Positions 1-8,041 of a DNA stretch of 64,000 nt are shown piece by piece (position 1 is the first letter of the stretch; every line of letters starts with the position of its first letter). Made by a program: the position numbers and the translations under genes. Under the pieces are notes generated by a model that saw only the letters and a program-made list of their open reading frames with translations, did no database searches and was not told where the DNA came from. Location: the NCBI RefSeq assembly GCF_018408575.1, contig NZ_AP023418.1:2489729-2553728 (forward strand), written 5' to 3'. The stretch comes from Vescimonas coprocola (GTDB lineage Bacteria > Bacillota > Clostridia > Oscillospirales > Oscillospiraceae).

Positions 1-1356
1 CCCTGACGCAATATTTAGATATGCAATGATCTCGCTGCGGCTTCGAGGTGTACGGCAGAATTTCAGCAGACCTTTTTCGTCTTGCACGTTAGCTTGTTTT
101 ACATCCTCGTCGCCGACACTTCCCGCTGCACCATGCTCACCATTGTACAGCGTCACGACAAATTCGCTGCGCCGATCCGCGAATACCGGCTCTGGCAGGT
201 TGCGGTTTTTCATGGCAAACCGAATCGTAGGAATCCCGGAATAGCGATTCTCAGTTTCCCCCAGGGTCTCCATTACGGTAACAAGAACCGGGTTTCGGGT
301 ATCCGGCTGGGCATTGCCCAACTGGTCGAGAGTCAATCTACCATAAAGCCCACCCGGATTTGTGATCTCGATCCGATTGGAATACATGACCAACTGGATC
401 GGCATTCCCTCGGTATGCAGACTATAATCCCGGTGTACCAACGCATTGAGTATCGCCTCGCGGGCAGCGTCCATAGGGTACTGCGGAATATCAATTCTCT
501 CGCCTGTTTCTTTGTCGATCCTTGTGGCCGTCCGCATATTGGCTCGAACAAAGGTCAACGCACCCTCCAGCATATCCGGAAGCGTACCTTCGATCCGCTT
601 TGTGTCGCTGAATCGGTTGCCCTCTGCGTCAAGAACGCCCATTTGCTCTGCGGGTACACAGGTGGCAATGATGCTCAGTTGCGGATAAAACGCCTGCGGG
701 TAGAGTCCGAACAGCAGCAATGCCGCCATGGTGATTTTCCCATCCCGCGTGATGCCGGTCAGTTCATACTGCTGTGCCTCCGACATACCCGCCAAATTCG
801 GACGCGCACATGTTTTTCTCTCCAAATACGTTTTTACCTTAGACATATCCAGCGATTGGAAGGACACCCTTTCCGCTGGACGAATATCGTCTTGATATTT
901 CTTTCGGAACGCCTCGTAGCTGTATACTTCGTACTCCGTCATGGGCTTGTCTCCGTCACCTATGCGGATATAGGACCCGTGTAGCCGTCCCTTGGCTGTT
1001 TTGAAGCAAGGGCGTTCAGCAATATCAACGGGTGGGATCTCCGCAGAGACAAATGTAAGCCCATCTTCATCCACCTCGGTAAATTGCGGTCGAACGATCG
1101 GCGTCATTTGATCGCAGTATTCCATTACCTTGCGCTCCAAGTCCTGTGCGTCGTAGACGCCCACCTTTGCGAAGCCGTTCTTTTCCTCCAAGCCGAACAC
1201 AAAGATTCCCCCGCTATTTTGATTGGAAAACGCAGAGATCGTATCATATAACCTTTCAGGACAGCCCTGCCGCGCCGCCTTTACTTCTATGGTTTGTCCT
1301 TCACAGCCACGAATCCGAATGCTTTCAATCAGATCGCGAAGCTCCTTTTCTACCAT
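1..1356 (-). CDS. AlbA_2/Schlafen-type putative ATP-binding regulator (partial)
   Basis: The frame opens with ATG at 1356 and runs off the left edge of the window, so the C-terminus is missing; about 450 codons are visible. The N-terminal ~130 residues have the AlbA_2 (Schlafen AlbA) pattern: a TIEVKAA strand followed by a 'SAFSNQNSGGIFVFG' nucleotide-binding-like stretch. Further on, around residues 300-350, is a HATPase_c_4-like block (DAAREAILNALVHRDY, then IEIRNPGG), and the last visible part looks like the start of a winged helix. Such proteins are usually annotated as putative DNA-binding transcriptional regulators and are frequent on integrated elements and in defence islands. Their biochemical role is generally unknown. 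The gene lies upstream of and co-oriented with 1600-2205, with a 240-bp gap between. Family call is secure; function is not. Confidence 0.8.
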   Translation of the reverse strand, partial: MVEKELRDLIESIRIRGCEGQTIEVKAARQGCPERLYDTISAFSNQNSGGIFVFGLEEKNGFAKVGVYDAQDLERKVMEYCDQMTPIVRPQFTEVDEDGLTFVSAEIPPVDIAERPCFKTAKGRLHGSYIRIGDGDKPMTEYEVYSYEAFRKKYQDDIRPAERVSFQSLDMSKVKTYLERKTCARPNLAGMSEAQQYELTGITRDGKITMAALLLFGLYPQAFYPQLSIIATCVPAEQMGVLDAEGNRFSDTKRIEGTLPDMLEGALTFVRANMRTATRIDKETGERIDIPQYPMDAAREAILNALVHRDYSLHTEGMPIQLVMYSNRIEITNPGGLYGRLTLDQLGNAQPDTRNPVLVTVMETLGETENRYSGIPTIRFAMKNRNLPEPVFADRRSEFVVTLYNGEHGAAGSVGDEDVKQANVQDEKGLLKFCRTPRSRSEIIAYLNIASG

Positions 1357-1446
1357 GCAAATCACTCCCTTGCGCCCATTCTAACATATAGAACGCAAGA
1401 AGTGAAGAAAATTCGCAAGACATTCCTTGACTTTTTTCGAACTTTT

Positions 1447-1471
1447 CTTATGTTGTTAAAAATAACATAAG
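1447..1471. promoter_or_regulatory. AT-rich inverted repeat upstream of the AlbA_2 gene
   Basis: CTTATGTT (1447-1454) and AACATAAG (1464-1471) form 8-bp arms about a 9-bp AT-rich centre, some 90 bp upstream of the ATG at 1356. Position and symmetry fit an operator for a dimeric repressor, possibly autoregulation. This is inference from symmetry only. Confidence 0.35.
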
Positions 1472-1557
1472 ATGTTCTTGCGTTGCTTCTTGGGTTATTG
1501 GCTTGCATCTTGCGACAAGTACCGAAAACTACTACGCTGGTCATGGTATGCGTAATT

Positions 1558-1581
1558 TGACCACGCTGTAACCAAAGAATA
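1558..1581. repeat. 24-bp direct repeat, copy 1
   Basis: This 24-bp stretch (begins TGACCACGCTG, ends CAAAGAATA) recurs exactly at 6503-6526, where its first three bases are the stop codon of the excisionase gene. Flanks of the two copies are unrelated. The pair brackets the cargo and mobilization genes. It may be a leftover of a duplicated excisionase end or mark an insertion boundary. Confidence 0.7.
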
Positions 1582-1599
1582 GGTGCGGCAGCCGTGCGC

Positions 1600-2205
1600 T
1601 CACAGCTTCTTCAGCCGCGCCAGAAACTCCGCCGTGATCTCCTCCTCTACATCCTCGTCACGCTGCATACGCCGGGCGTCGTAGTCTTTCCAGCGCAGCA
1701 GCACCTGCCGCACTGCCTGCTTATCACGCCGGAGCGTGCGGGGGTCCAGTCCCTCATACGCCGCGTGGTAGTCGGGGTAGTGCAGGGCGTAGCACCGATA
1801 GTCCTCGATGGCGTTGTCAAATGCCGACAGTTTTCCATCGGGCGCAAGCACCGACGCCGCCATGCACACCAGATGCGCCAGACGCCGCAGATGGTCATCC
1901 TCCGAATCAAACCGAATCGCCGACGCGAAGTCCTCCACCGGCGGGTCGGAAATAAAACGGCGGCGGTTATTCCCGTCCGCGTTGTTTCCTCGCAGCTTCA
2001 TTCGCAGTATGGCTCCGCACTTCTCCAACTCCTTAGCATAGCGGCGGTAGCTGGAGGGTGAATGCTGTCCGTAGTTTTCAAGCCCATATCTTTCAAAGCA
2101 GCCCAGCTCCACCTCGCCGCAGCGGGTCAGCCAAAAACAGAAAAACAGCAGCTCTGCCGTCAGCTTATCCGGGTGCTGGCGGTTTTTTCGGCGCGGAATG
2201 TCCAT
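1600..2205 (-). CDS. hypothetical protein, possible winged-helix regulator
   Basis: 201 residues from ATG at 2205, chosen because a strong GAGGAGGAGG site lies just upstream; an in-frame start further upstream (2277) has no ribosome binding site. The N-terminal third (KLTAELLFFCFWLTRCGEVEL, then SPSSYRRYAKELEKCGAI) reads like a helix-turn-helix or winged-helix unit of the kind that precedes WYL domains. The remainder is Arg/Asp/Glu-rich with a 'RRDKQAVRQVLLRWKDYDARR' helix. I do not recognise a specific family. It lies between the AlbA_2 gene and the divergent HhH-GPD-like gene on the mobilizable element, so a regulator of the cargo is plausible but unproven. Confidence 0.6.
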   Translation of the reverse strand: MDIPRRKNRQHPDKLTAELLFFCFWLTRCGEVELGCFERYGLENYGQHSPSSYRRYAKELEKCGAILRMKLRGNNADGNNRRRFISDPPVEDFASAIRFDSEDDHLRRLAHLVCMAASVLAPDGKLSAFDNAIEDYRCYALHYPDYHAAYEGLDPRTLRRDKQAVRQVLLRWKDYDARRMQRDEDVEEEITAEFLARLKKL

Positions 2206-2435
2206 GAAACCTCCTCCTCTCAAAAATATTTTACAGAAAAATTTTCGCAAGTCAAGATTTCGGACAGCAATATGCAACGATTTTAGAAACCCGAATGCTA
2301 TGATGCAGTCCCGCGAGATGCTTGAGATGCCCTCTCATTCATCCCGCCACCCGTTGTATGATATGATATACAAAAGCGTCGGGAGAAACTCTGACGCAAT
2401 TGGTGAAATGCTGAGAGTTCAAAGAAAGAGAGGTT

Positions 2436-3143
2436 ATGAAAATGGATATCCAGAGGGCGGCAGAACTGCTGGCAGCGCGCAGCGCGAAAGATTTCGGTAA
2501 TGCACTGAAAGATCGTGACGATCCGTTCAAGGATTTTTATAAATCCTTACCCATCTGCATTTTGGATGCCGTGTTTTCCATCGGCGTTCGGTACACTTCG
2601 GTCGTGAACGTTGTCAACAGCTATATCGGGACGTTTGACCTTACCATATCCAGAACGCAGGCGGACGCGACGGAGCATACGATCCGCAATTTCCTTGCGA
2701 ATGTTGCGAAGTATGATACGATTGAGGACTTTTCCAAGAATGTGCTTCACAACATGCAGCGGACTTCCAGCCGCAGCGGGATTTTGAAGGCGGAAGCGTG
2801 CCGGGAGATTGCGCTGGTCTGCCAGAAGCACGGCATCAATACGCTGCGCGACTTCAATGACTATACGGATAAGACCACCCTTGACAAGGACATCAAGTCG
2901 GTGCGAGGCCAACGCAGCGGCATCATGCTGAAGTATCTCTACATGCTGACCGGTGATGAAAACCGAGTCAAACCGGACAGACACATTGTGCGTTTCATCA
3001 AGGAGACGTGCACCCTGCAGAAACTGACGGACGATGATGCACAGGCAATTATGGTGCGTACGGTCGAAATGCTAAAGCCCGAATACCCGAATATCACAGT
3101 TCGCTTTCTCGACAGTCTGATCTGGGAAACTCAGCGGCGGTAA
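2436..3143 (+). CDS. HhH-GPD-superfamily-like protein
   Basis: 235 residues; GAGAGG precedes the ATG. The middle and C-terminal region follow the order of an HhH-GPD base-excision repair fold: a helical domain, a hairpin-like 'DKDIKSVRGQRSGIML', and then 'VKPDRHIVRFI', whose Asp sits where the general Asp of the GPD motif is found. No [4Fe-4S] cysteine cluster is seen at the C-terminus, and the lysine of bifunctional glycosylases is not obvious. Proteins of this shape are commonly annotated as hypothetical or HhH-GPD-like and occur on mobile elements. A DNA-base-processing or defence role is possible. It is convergent with 3312-4265, sharing a terminator. The fold assignment is by eye, with moderate confidence. 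Confidence 0.6.
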   Translation: MKMDIQRAAELLAARSAKDFGNALKDRDDPFKDFYKSLPICILDAVFSIGVRYTSVVNVVNSYIGTFDLTISRTQADATEHTIRNFLANVAKYDTIEDFSKNVLHNMQRTSSRSGILKAEACREIALVCQKHGINTLRDFNDYTDKTTLDKDIKSVRGQRSGIMLKYLYMLTGDENRVKPDRHIVRFIKETCTLQKLTDDDAQAIMVRTVEMLKPEYPNITVRFLDSLIWETQRR

Positions 3144-3273
3144 CGACAGTGCTCCCTTCGAGGACGCGGAGCGACGGCGCTGCTCCTGATGCTTCATTCT
3201 GCGCCGCAGAGTGCGGGCCCGTCGCGCATTAGCGCACAGCATGACTAAATATTTCTTTGCTGACGAAACATGG

Positions 3274-3307
3274 GGAGGGTGCGGTTCTGCTGAACCGCAC
3301 CCTCCTT
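3274..3307. terminator. bidirectional intrinsic terminator
   Basis: A perfect 14-bp stem (3274-3287 with 3292-3305) closed by the TGCT loop lies exactly between the convergent genes ending at 3143 and 3312. No long T-run follows on either strand, but the position fits a shared terminator. Confidence 0.7.
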
Positions 3308-3311
3308 GTAT

Positions 3312-4265
3312 TTACGACTCCTTCAGCCACCGCTGGAAATCCTCTGCGGTGATGATACCCTCGTCGCATTTCTTTTTCTGCTCTCTGGCCTGCTCGCTCC
3401 ACGCATAAAACTCGCTGTCGCTGATGCGCCCGGCCTTGATCCACGCAAAGCGGCGTTTGTACTCCCTGCGATAAACCTTGAACACCGGATCGTCCGCCTG
3501 CTTCAGCGTCCACTGCTGGAATGCACCCATCGCACGGCAGCTGGACTGACCGTCGAGTGGTGTGCGGTCGCAGTACTCCGCGCTGACGCGGCCTGTCTGG
3601 GCGAAGTACCGCCCACAGTTCTTGCAGCGGCGCACGGTAATACTGCGCTCCACGCAGGTCTGCAAAGAAAAACTGATCATATCCGCCACGGTATTCGCAT
3701 ACAGCACCGGCGCACAAGCATCGCCATCCACCGGCTCAAAGCGCGTGGTCAGCAGACGGAACGGGAACAACTCCGGGTCGCTGGACTGGTCAGGTTTGTC
3801 AAAATGATAATACCGCAAGACTTGCCGGCTGGGCTCGCGCCCGGCCTTGTCTATATCCAGTATCAGCTCAAAGAAGTGCAAGATCTGCTTTTGGTACAGC
3901 GGCAGTTCCTCCGGCAGTGACCGCAGCTCGTCTAACGCACAGGTTACTTCCTCTCCGTTGTTCTTAAAACCCTTGGAACGAAGATAGAGCCACTTGGTAT
4001 ACAGCACGCGGAAGAAGCTGTGCGTGTCCGCCAGCCCACCCAGCTTGACCATAGCGTTGGTCACACGCTCACGGTCGAGGCTCTCTAAGTCATCGGAGAT
4101 GCACCGCGGCGCGACGGCAACCTTCCTGATGTCCAGTTCTGTGAAGGACAGCAGCGACTCCAAAAAAGGAAATGCCTTTCGCTGCGACGGTGCTCCCTGC
4201 GTGCCGAAAGCGTCGCTCTCGATGACCTCATGCCTTCCGGGGAAATACATTTTACAGTACCACAT
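3312..4265 (-). CDS. DUF6076-like zinc-binding hypothetical protein
   Basis: 317 residues from ATG at 4265, preceded by GGAGGG. In the C-terminal third there is a treble-clef-like metal site, CKNCGRYFAQTG followed about 15 residues on by EYCDR and a further Cys (SSCRAMG), resembling CGNR/DUF6076-type zinc fingers. The stretch after it is rich in Lys/Arg and aromatic residues (YRREYKRRFAWIKAG). Such proteins recur beside mobilization genes on clostridial integrative elements and have no defined function. The divergent promoter region at 4266-4422 separates it from the mobilization operon, so it could regulate that operon. This is inference only. Confidence 0.6.
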   Translation of the reverse strand: MWYCKMYFPGRHEVIESDAFGTQGAPSQRKAFPFLESLLSFTELDIRKVAVAPRCISDDLESLDRERVTNAMVKLGGLADTHSFFRVLYTKWLYLRSKGFKNNGEEVTCALDELRSLPEELPLYQKQILHFFELILDIDKAGREPSRQVLRYYHFDKPDQSSDPELFPFRLLTTRFEPVDGDACAPVLYANTVADMISFSLQTCVERSITVRRCKNCGRYFAQTGRVSAEYCDRTPLDGQSSCRAMGAFQQWTLKQADDPVFKVYRREYKRRFAWIKAGRISDSEFYAWSEQAREQKKKCDEGIITAEDFQRWLKES

Positions 4266-4310
4266 AACGCCCTCCGATTATGGACTAATTGTAAATATTA
4301 CTCGACAGCG

Positions 4311-4339
4311 TTGATAGATCATGCCGTCTCTGTTATGAT
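4311..4339 (+). promoter_or_regulatory. sigma-A promoter of the rep/mob operon
   Basis: TTGATA (4311-4316), a 17-bp spacer and TATGAT (4334-4339) make a near-consensus promoter about 85 bp upstream of the TTG start at 4423. A GATTAGACTAA-like inverted motif sits between the promoter and the gene and could be an operator. Confidence 0.75.
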
Positions 4340-4422
4340 AGACTCAAGCTAAATGTCTAATCGATATTGCAATTAGTCTACACCATTCGCACAGCCATGT
4401 CAACAAAAATCGGAGGTGTCTA

Positions 4423-4851
4423 TTGAACTTACAAAACAACAAAACGAAAAACTTCACACCACTGCCCAACGAGATATTCTCTCTGCACTTAAGCACCGGC
4501 GAGCTGGCGACCTACGCTGTACTGATGCGGCTGGAAGACCAGCGCACCTACGAGTGCTGGCCCAGCTACGAAACGATTGGAAAATCCATTGGCAAAAGCA
4601 AGAGTTCCGCCAAGCGCTACGTGGCCGGACTGGTAGAAAAGGGTCTCATCACCGTAGAGCCGACATCGGTCATCATGCGGAACGGGCTGAAGAAAAACGG
4701 CAACCTGTGTTATCACATTCGCCCCATCCGCGAAGCGGTGGGGTGGTACACCCAGCAGCAACTGTACCTCGCCGAAGCCGCCGCCGAACGACATCGGGTA
4801 CAGCGGAAACTGTCGGCGCAAGCCACAGAACCGCCGCATTCGCCCCGGTGA
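4423..4851 (+). CDS. helix-turn-helix protein of the mobilizable element (HTH_36 type)
   Basis: 142 residues beginning at TTG 4423, chosen because GGAGGTG lies 7-8 bases upstream. Residues ~18-85 match the HTH_36 / replication-initiator N-terminal winged helix: 'LSTGELATYAVLMRLED', 'CWPSYETIGKSIGKSKSSAKRY', 'LVEKGLITVEP'. The start of the protein (NFTPLPNEIFSL) is also typical of this group on clostridial integrative and mobilizable elements. The C-terminal half lacks a replication catalytic domain, so it is more likely a DNA-binding accessory or regulator than a full Rep. It heads the operon that continues into MobC, relaxase and excisionase. Confidence 0.7.
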   Translation: MNLQNNKTKNFTPLPNEIFSLHLSTGELATYAVLMRLEDQRTYECWPSYETIGKSIGKSKSSAKRYVAGLVEKGLITVEPTSVIMRNGLKKNGNLCYHIRPIREAVGWYTQQQLYLAEAAAERHRVQRKLSAQATEPPHSPR

Positions 4852-5038
4852 GCCGCTGTGTGGCCTCGCAGGAAGGCGAGAGTGTCGTGGGGCGCCGGAG
4901 GTTGGGGGACGGAGCATCGCGCCTTTGGCGCAATGGCAAGTTTCGCATTTGTGGTACGGTTTTCGGCCCCTGGCCGAAACCGCTCCCCAAATGCTCATGC
5001 GGGCTAAGCCCACACCCCTTTTCATGGAGGAGCAATGT
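4852..5038. other. candidate origin of transfer (oriT) region
   Basis: This 187-bp non-coding gap lies directly upstream of mobC and the relaxase, the usual oriT position for MOBP elements. It contains an imperfect hairpin, CGGTTTTCGGCC (4957-4968) with GGCCGAAACCG (4972-4982), and smaller symmetries (CGCGCCTTTGGCGCA). No nick site can be assigned by eye. Confidence 0.45.
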
Positions 5039-5347
5039 ATGAAGAAAGAAGAATTTATCCGCATCCGCGTGGCGGGGTGGCAGAAGAAATACATCTCGCT
5101 GCAGGCGGAGAAGGCGCATAAGTCGCTCAGCCAGTATGTGCGGGACGCGGCCATGGACAAGGATGTGACAGTCATCGACGGCGTGGATGACCTCATCCGC
5201 GAGCTGCGGCGGCAGGGCAATAACCTGAATCAGCTGGTCGTCATGGCGCGGCAGGGTCACGTCGAGCTGGTCAACATGGAGCCGTTCATGGAGGTGTATG
5301 AAAACACATGGCAAACGTTAAATTCATTGCTGTCTCGCGTGGGCTGA
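5039..5347 (+). CDS. mobC: MobC-family mobilization accessory protein
   Basis: 102 residues; ATG at 5039 is preceded by GGAGG, which excludes the longer frame opening at 4925. The N-terminus (FIRIRVAGWQKKYISLQAEKA, then SLSQYVRDAAM) is a ribbon-helix-helix-like oriT-binding segment. The C-terminal half carries the MobC signature 'RRQGNNLNQLVVMARQG'. MobC proteins bind and open oriT so that the relaxase can nick. The last 40 bases overlap the start of the relaxase gene, implying translational coupling. With the relaxase and integrase it defines an integrative mobilizable element that would need a helper conjugation system, since no mating-pore genes are present. Confidence 0.9.
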   Translation: MKKEEFIRIRVAGWQKKYISLQAEKAHKSLSQYVRDAAMDKDVTVIDGVDDLIRELRRQGNNLNQLVVMARQGHVELVNMEPFMEVYENTWQTLNSLLSRVG

Positions 5348-6288
5348 GAGGCATCGTTGACTACGTCACCAACCGGGAAAAGACGGTGGAGCAGCTTATC
5401 AGCGGCGTCAACTGCGTTGTGCGGACGGCGGTGCCGGAATTCGAGGCGGTGAAAAAGCAGTTCCGCAAAACGGAGGGCTGCGGCTACTACCACATCGTGC
5501 AGGCGTTTGCACCGGATGATCCGCTGGACTTCGCAACGGCGCACGAGCTGGGCGTGAAGCTGGCGGAGCATTTCGAGGGCTACCAGTGCATCGTGGTCAC
5601 TCACATGAACACCGCCCACATCCACAATCACATCATCATGAACTCCGTCAATTTCGAGACGGGCATGAAATTCCATCAGTCCGCAAGGGAGATGCAGCAG
5701 GTCAAAGACTACTGCAGCCAACTCTGTCGGGAGTACGGTTTGTCCGTCACGGAGTCCAAGGCCGACCCGTTCCGCATTCCGACGTGGAAGAGGCGGCTGA
5801 CGGATCATATCAAAGAGGCCATGGAGCAGAGCCGCACGCAGCAGGCGTTCGTTGCGTATATGAACGCCTATGGCTACGATGTGAAATGGGAGCCGCATCA
5901 GAAATACATCACCTACACCACGCCGGAGAACATCCGCTGCCGGGACAGCAAGCTGTTCGACCAGACGCTGAAGCGCGAGAATATGGAGCTGTACTTCCGG
6001 CTGGGCGGTGCGGATTATCTGCAAGCCTGCCGGGAAATTGCCTATGACCATCGTGAGCCGACACCCACACTGGAGGATGCCGTCTGCGGCATGGCGGGTA
6101 CGGTGGCCGCCATCTGCGCCCTGTGTGAGGACGAGAACAGCGAGGTCAGCGACCTTGCCCGTGAGCTGTATTACAGCAGCCTCTTGCTGCAGGAGCTGGT
6201 GGAGTGGTATCTGTCCCGCCGGCAGGAGCAGGAAGATTACGAGGAAGAATATGAGCAGTATCACGGTTTCGATATGACCATGATGTAA
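5308..6288 (+). CDS. MOBP-type relaxase / mobilization nuclease
   Basis: 326 residues. The protein starts 'MANVKFIAVSRGLRGIVDYV', typical of Firmicutes relaxases (PF03432). The metal-binding histidine triad is visible as 'HMNTAHIHNHIIMNSV' at residues ~98-113, preceded by 'GYYHIVQAFAP'. The catalytic Tyr should lie in the N-terminal 30 residues (Tyr19 in DYVTNREK is the candidate). The protein cleaves oriT and pilots the strand. At 326 residues it has the relaxase domain and a helical tail but no helicase or primase extension. It overlaps mobC by 40 bases and is followed after 10 bases by the excisionase gene. Confidence 0.92.
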   Translation: MANVKFIAVSRGLRGIVDYVTNREKTVEQLISGVNCVVRTAVPEFEAVKKQFRKTEGCGYYHIVQAFAPDDPLDFATAHELGVKLAEHFEGYQCIVVTHMNTAHIHNHIIMNSVNFETGMKFHQSAREMQQVKDYCSQLCREYGLSVTESKADPFRIPTWKRRLTDHIKEAMEQSRTQQAFVAYMNAYGYDVKWEPHQKYITYTTPENIRCRDSKLFDQTLKRENMELYFRLGGADYLQACREIAYDHREPTPTLEDAVCGMAGTVAAICALCEDENSEVSDLARELYYSSLLLQELVEWYLSRRQEQEDYEEEYEQYHGFDMTMM

Positions 6289-6298
6289 GGAGGAGCGA

Positions 6299-6505
6299 AT
6301 GAACGAGTGTACCTATAAGAATTACGACGAGCTGCCCCTGATGCTGAACGTCGTGCAGGTGGCGGCGGTGCTGGGCATCTCCCGTGCCGGGGCGTATGAA
6401 TTGGTTCACAGTGAGGACTTCCCTACGCTGAAGATCGGCAGCCGCATCGTGGTGCCGAAGGACAAACTGCGGGAGTGGATAGACGCCAACACAGCGCAAA
6501 AATGA
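6299..6505 (+). CDS. xis: excisionase-type helix-turn-helix protein
   Basis: 68 residues with an AAGGAGG site just before the ATG. The sequence 'LNVVQVAAVLGISRAGAYELVH' and 'PTLKIGSRIVVPKDKLREWID' is the MerR-like HTH_17 fold of Tn916-type excisionases and AlpA-like directionality factors. It lies 290 bases upstream of the integrase in the usual xis-int order. Its stop codon begins the second copy of the 24-bp repeat. Confidence 0.85.
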   Translation: MNECTYKNYDELPLMLNVVQVAAVLGISRAGAYELVHSEDFPTLKIGSRIVVPKDKLREWIDANTAQK

Positions 6506-6526
6506 CCACGCTGTAACCAAAGAATA
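6503..6526. repeat. 24-bp direct repeat, copy 2
   Basis: Exact second copy of 1558-1581. It begins at the excisionase stop codon and extends into the gap before the integrase; bases on either side differ from copy 1. Confidence 0.7.
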
Positions 6527-6634
6527 CCCCCGCTGTACAATTGATAACTTTCTCTTAACTCTGCCCGCCTTCGATAGCTATTAAGGTCGGGTTGTGATAT
6601 GTGTGTTGGCTACCAAAGAAAAGGAGTTGATACC

Positions 6635-6793
6635 ATGCCGAAGAAACGAGCAAATGGAGAGGGGGACGTTTGCGAGCGCCGCCGGTGGCGGATGAAGCGA
6701 GCAAAAAGGAGTGGCAGCCGCGCCGCTGGCGGCCCCGAATGGAGGCCGGGAGCGGCAATGCGGCAACAGGATGAAAGTTGGAGGGTGCATTGA
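6635..6793 (+). pseudogene. remnant of an integrase N-terminus
   Basis: A 52-codon frame beginning MPKKRANGEGDV with AAGGAG upstream. It repeats the first dozen residues of the intact integrase that starts 160 bases later (MAKKKRANGEGSL) and then diverges into an Arg-rich sequence unlike the integrase. It looks like the stump of an earlier integrase copy; expression as a short peptide cannot be excluded. Confidence 0.5.
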
Positions 6794-6795
6794 GT

Positions 6796-7956
6796 ATGGC
6801 AAAGAAGAAACGTGCAAACGGTGAGGGGAGTCTGCGCAAGCGGAAAGACGGCCGCTGGGAGGGACGCTACACCGCAGGCAATGATCCCACCACCGGCAAG
6901 CCCATCCACAAGAGCGTCCTCGCCAAGACGCAGGCAGAAGCCAAGGAAAAGCTCAAGCAGGCCATTGCGGAGGCTGAAAAGCTGGACATGAGCCGTGCAA
7001 AATCCTACACGCTGGGCGCTTGGATCAAGCTGTGGTACGAGGTCTACGCCGAGCCGCGCCTTCGGGAGAAAACCAAGGACTACTACCTCAACTACATTGA
7101 CAACCACATCATTCCCGAGTTGGGCAACACGCCGCTGGAAAAGCTGACCACCATCCAGATCCAGAAGTTCTACAACGACCTGCAAAAATCCGGCCGCATC
7201 CAGCGATATACCCACATCAAGCTGAAGGATAAGGGCCTCAGCACCCGCGTGGTACGGGGCATCCACACGCTGCTGAACAACTGCCTGGAGCAGGCGGTGG
7301 CGGAGCGGCTGCTCCTTACCAACCCCGCTAAGGGCTGCCGCCTGCCAAAGCTGGAAAAGCGGGAGATGAAGATACTGCCGGAGGACAAGATCGGCCCGTA
7401 TCTGGCCGAAGCAGAACGGCGCGGACTGCTGGCGGCATTCTATTTGGAACTGACCACCGGCCTGCGCCGGGGCGAGCTCCTCGCCCTGCTGTGGACGGAC
7501 TTGGACGTGGAGAACATGACCATCTCTGTCAGCAAGCAGGTGAACCGCATCAACGGCGAACTGGTGGTCAGCCAGCCCAAGACGCCTAACTCCATCCGCA
7601 GACTGGCCATCCCGCAGCGGGCGGTGGAGCTGCTGGTAGAGGAACACACAAAGCACCCCCACAGTCCCTACCTGTTCGTGTCGCCCAAGACCGGCACCAT
7701 GTTCGACCCGGACTCCTTCCGGCACACCCATGAGAAGATCCTGAAGGCCATCGGTGCGGAGCACATCAGGTTTCACGACCTCAGACACACCTTCGCCACG
7801 CTGTCCCTCAAGTACGGTGTGGACGTCAAGACGCTGTCCGGTGCGCTGGGACACTACGACGCGGGCTTTACCCTCAGCACCTACACCCACGCCACGGAGG
7901 GGATGAAGCGCTCCGCCGCCGACACCATCGGCAGCGTCATCAGCCAGACCATGTAG
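6796..7956 (+). CDS. int: tyrosine recombinase / integrase
   Basis: 386 residues from ATG 6796 with GGAGGG 10 bases upstream; the longer frame from 6778 starts inside that site. Domain order: Arm-binding N-terminus (residues 1-60, GSLRKRKDGRWEGRYTAG), SAM-like core-binding domain (~70-165), and catalytic domain (~190-380) with TTGLRRGELLALL (Arg), HDLRHTFATL (His, Arg), GALGHYDAGFTLSTYTHAT (His and the nucleophilic Tyr region). All catalytic residues are present, so the enzyme should be active. It closes the mobilizable element at its right end; the attachment site itself is not identified. Its 3' end and terminator are almost identical to 18570-18806. Confidence 0.93.
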   Translation: MAKKKRANGEGSLRKRKDGRWEGRYTAGNDPTTGKPIHKSVLAKTQAEAKEKLKQAIAEAEKLDMSRAKSYTLGAWIKLWYEVYAEPRLREKTKDYYLNYIDNHIIPELGNTPLEKLTTIQIQKFYNDLQKSGRIQRYTHIKLKDKGLSTRVVRGIHTLLNNCLEQAVAERLLLTNPAKGCRLPKLEKREMKILPEDKIGPYLAEAERRGLLAAFYLELTTGLRRGELLALLWTDLDVENMTISVSKQVNRINGELVVSQPKTPNSIRRLAIPQRAVELLVEEHTKHPHSPYLFVSPKTGTMFDPDSFRHTHEKILKAIGAEHIRFHDLRHTFATLSLKYGVDVKTLSGALGHYDAGFTLSTYTHATEGMKRSAADTIGSVISQTM

Positions 7957-7968
7957 CCCACAAAAATA

Positions 7969-8006
7969 GTCCGAGAGGGACGGATGATGCCATCCGCCCC
8001 TCTCCG
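7969..8006 (+). terminator. integrase terminator
   Basis: A near-perfect stem of GAGAGGGACGGATG and CATCCGCCCCTCTC with an ATGC loop directly follows the integrase. A close copy of the same hairpin follows the mosaic integrase at 18772-18804. Confidence 0.7.
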
Positions 8007-8041
8007 GTGCTTTTGCGCGCTCTTGAGCCGGCGGGGCGGCA

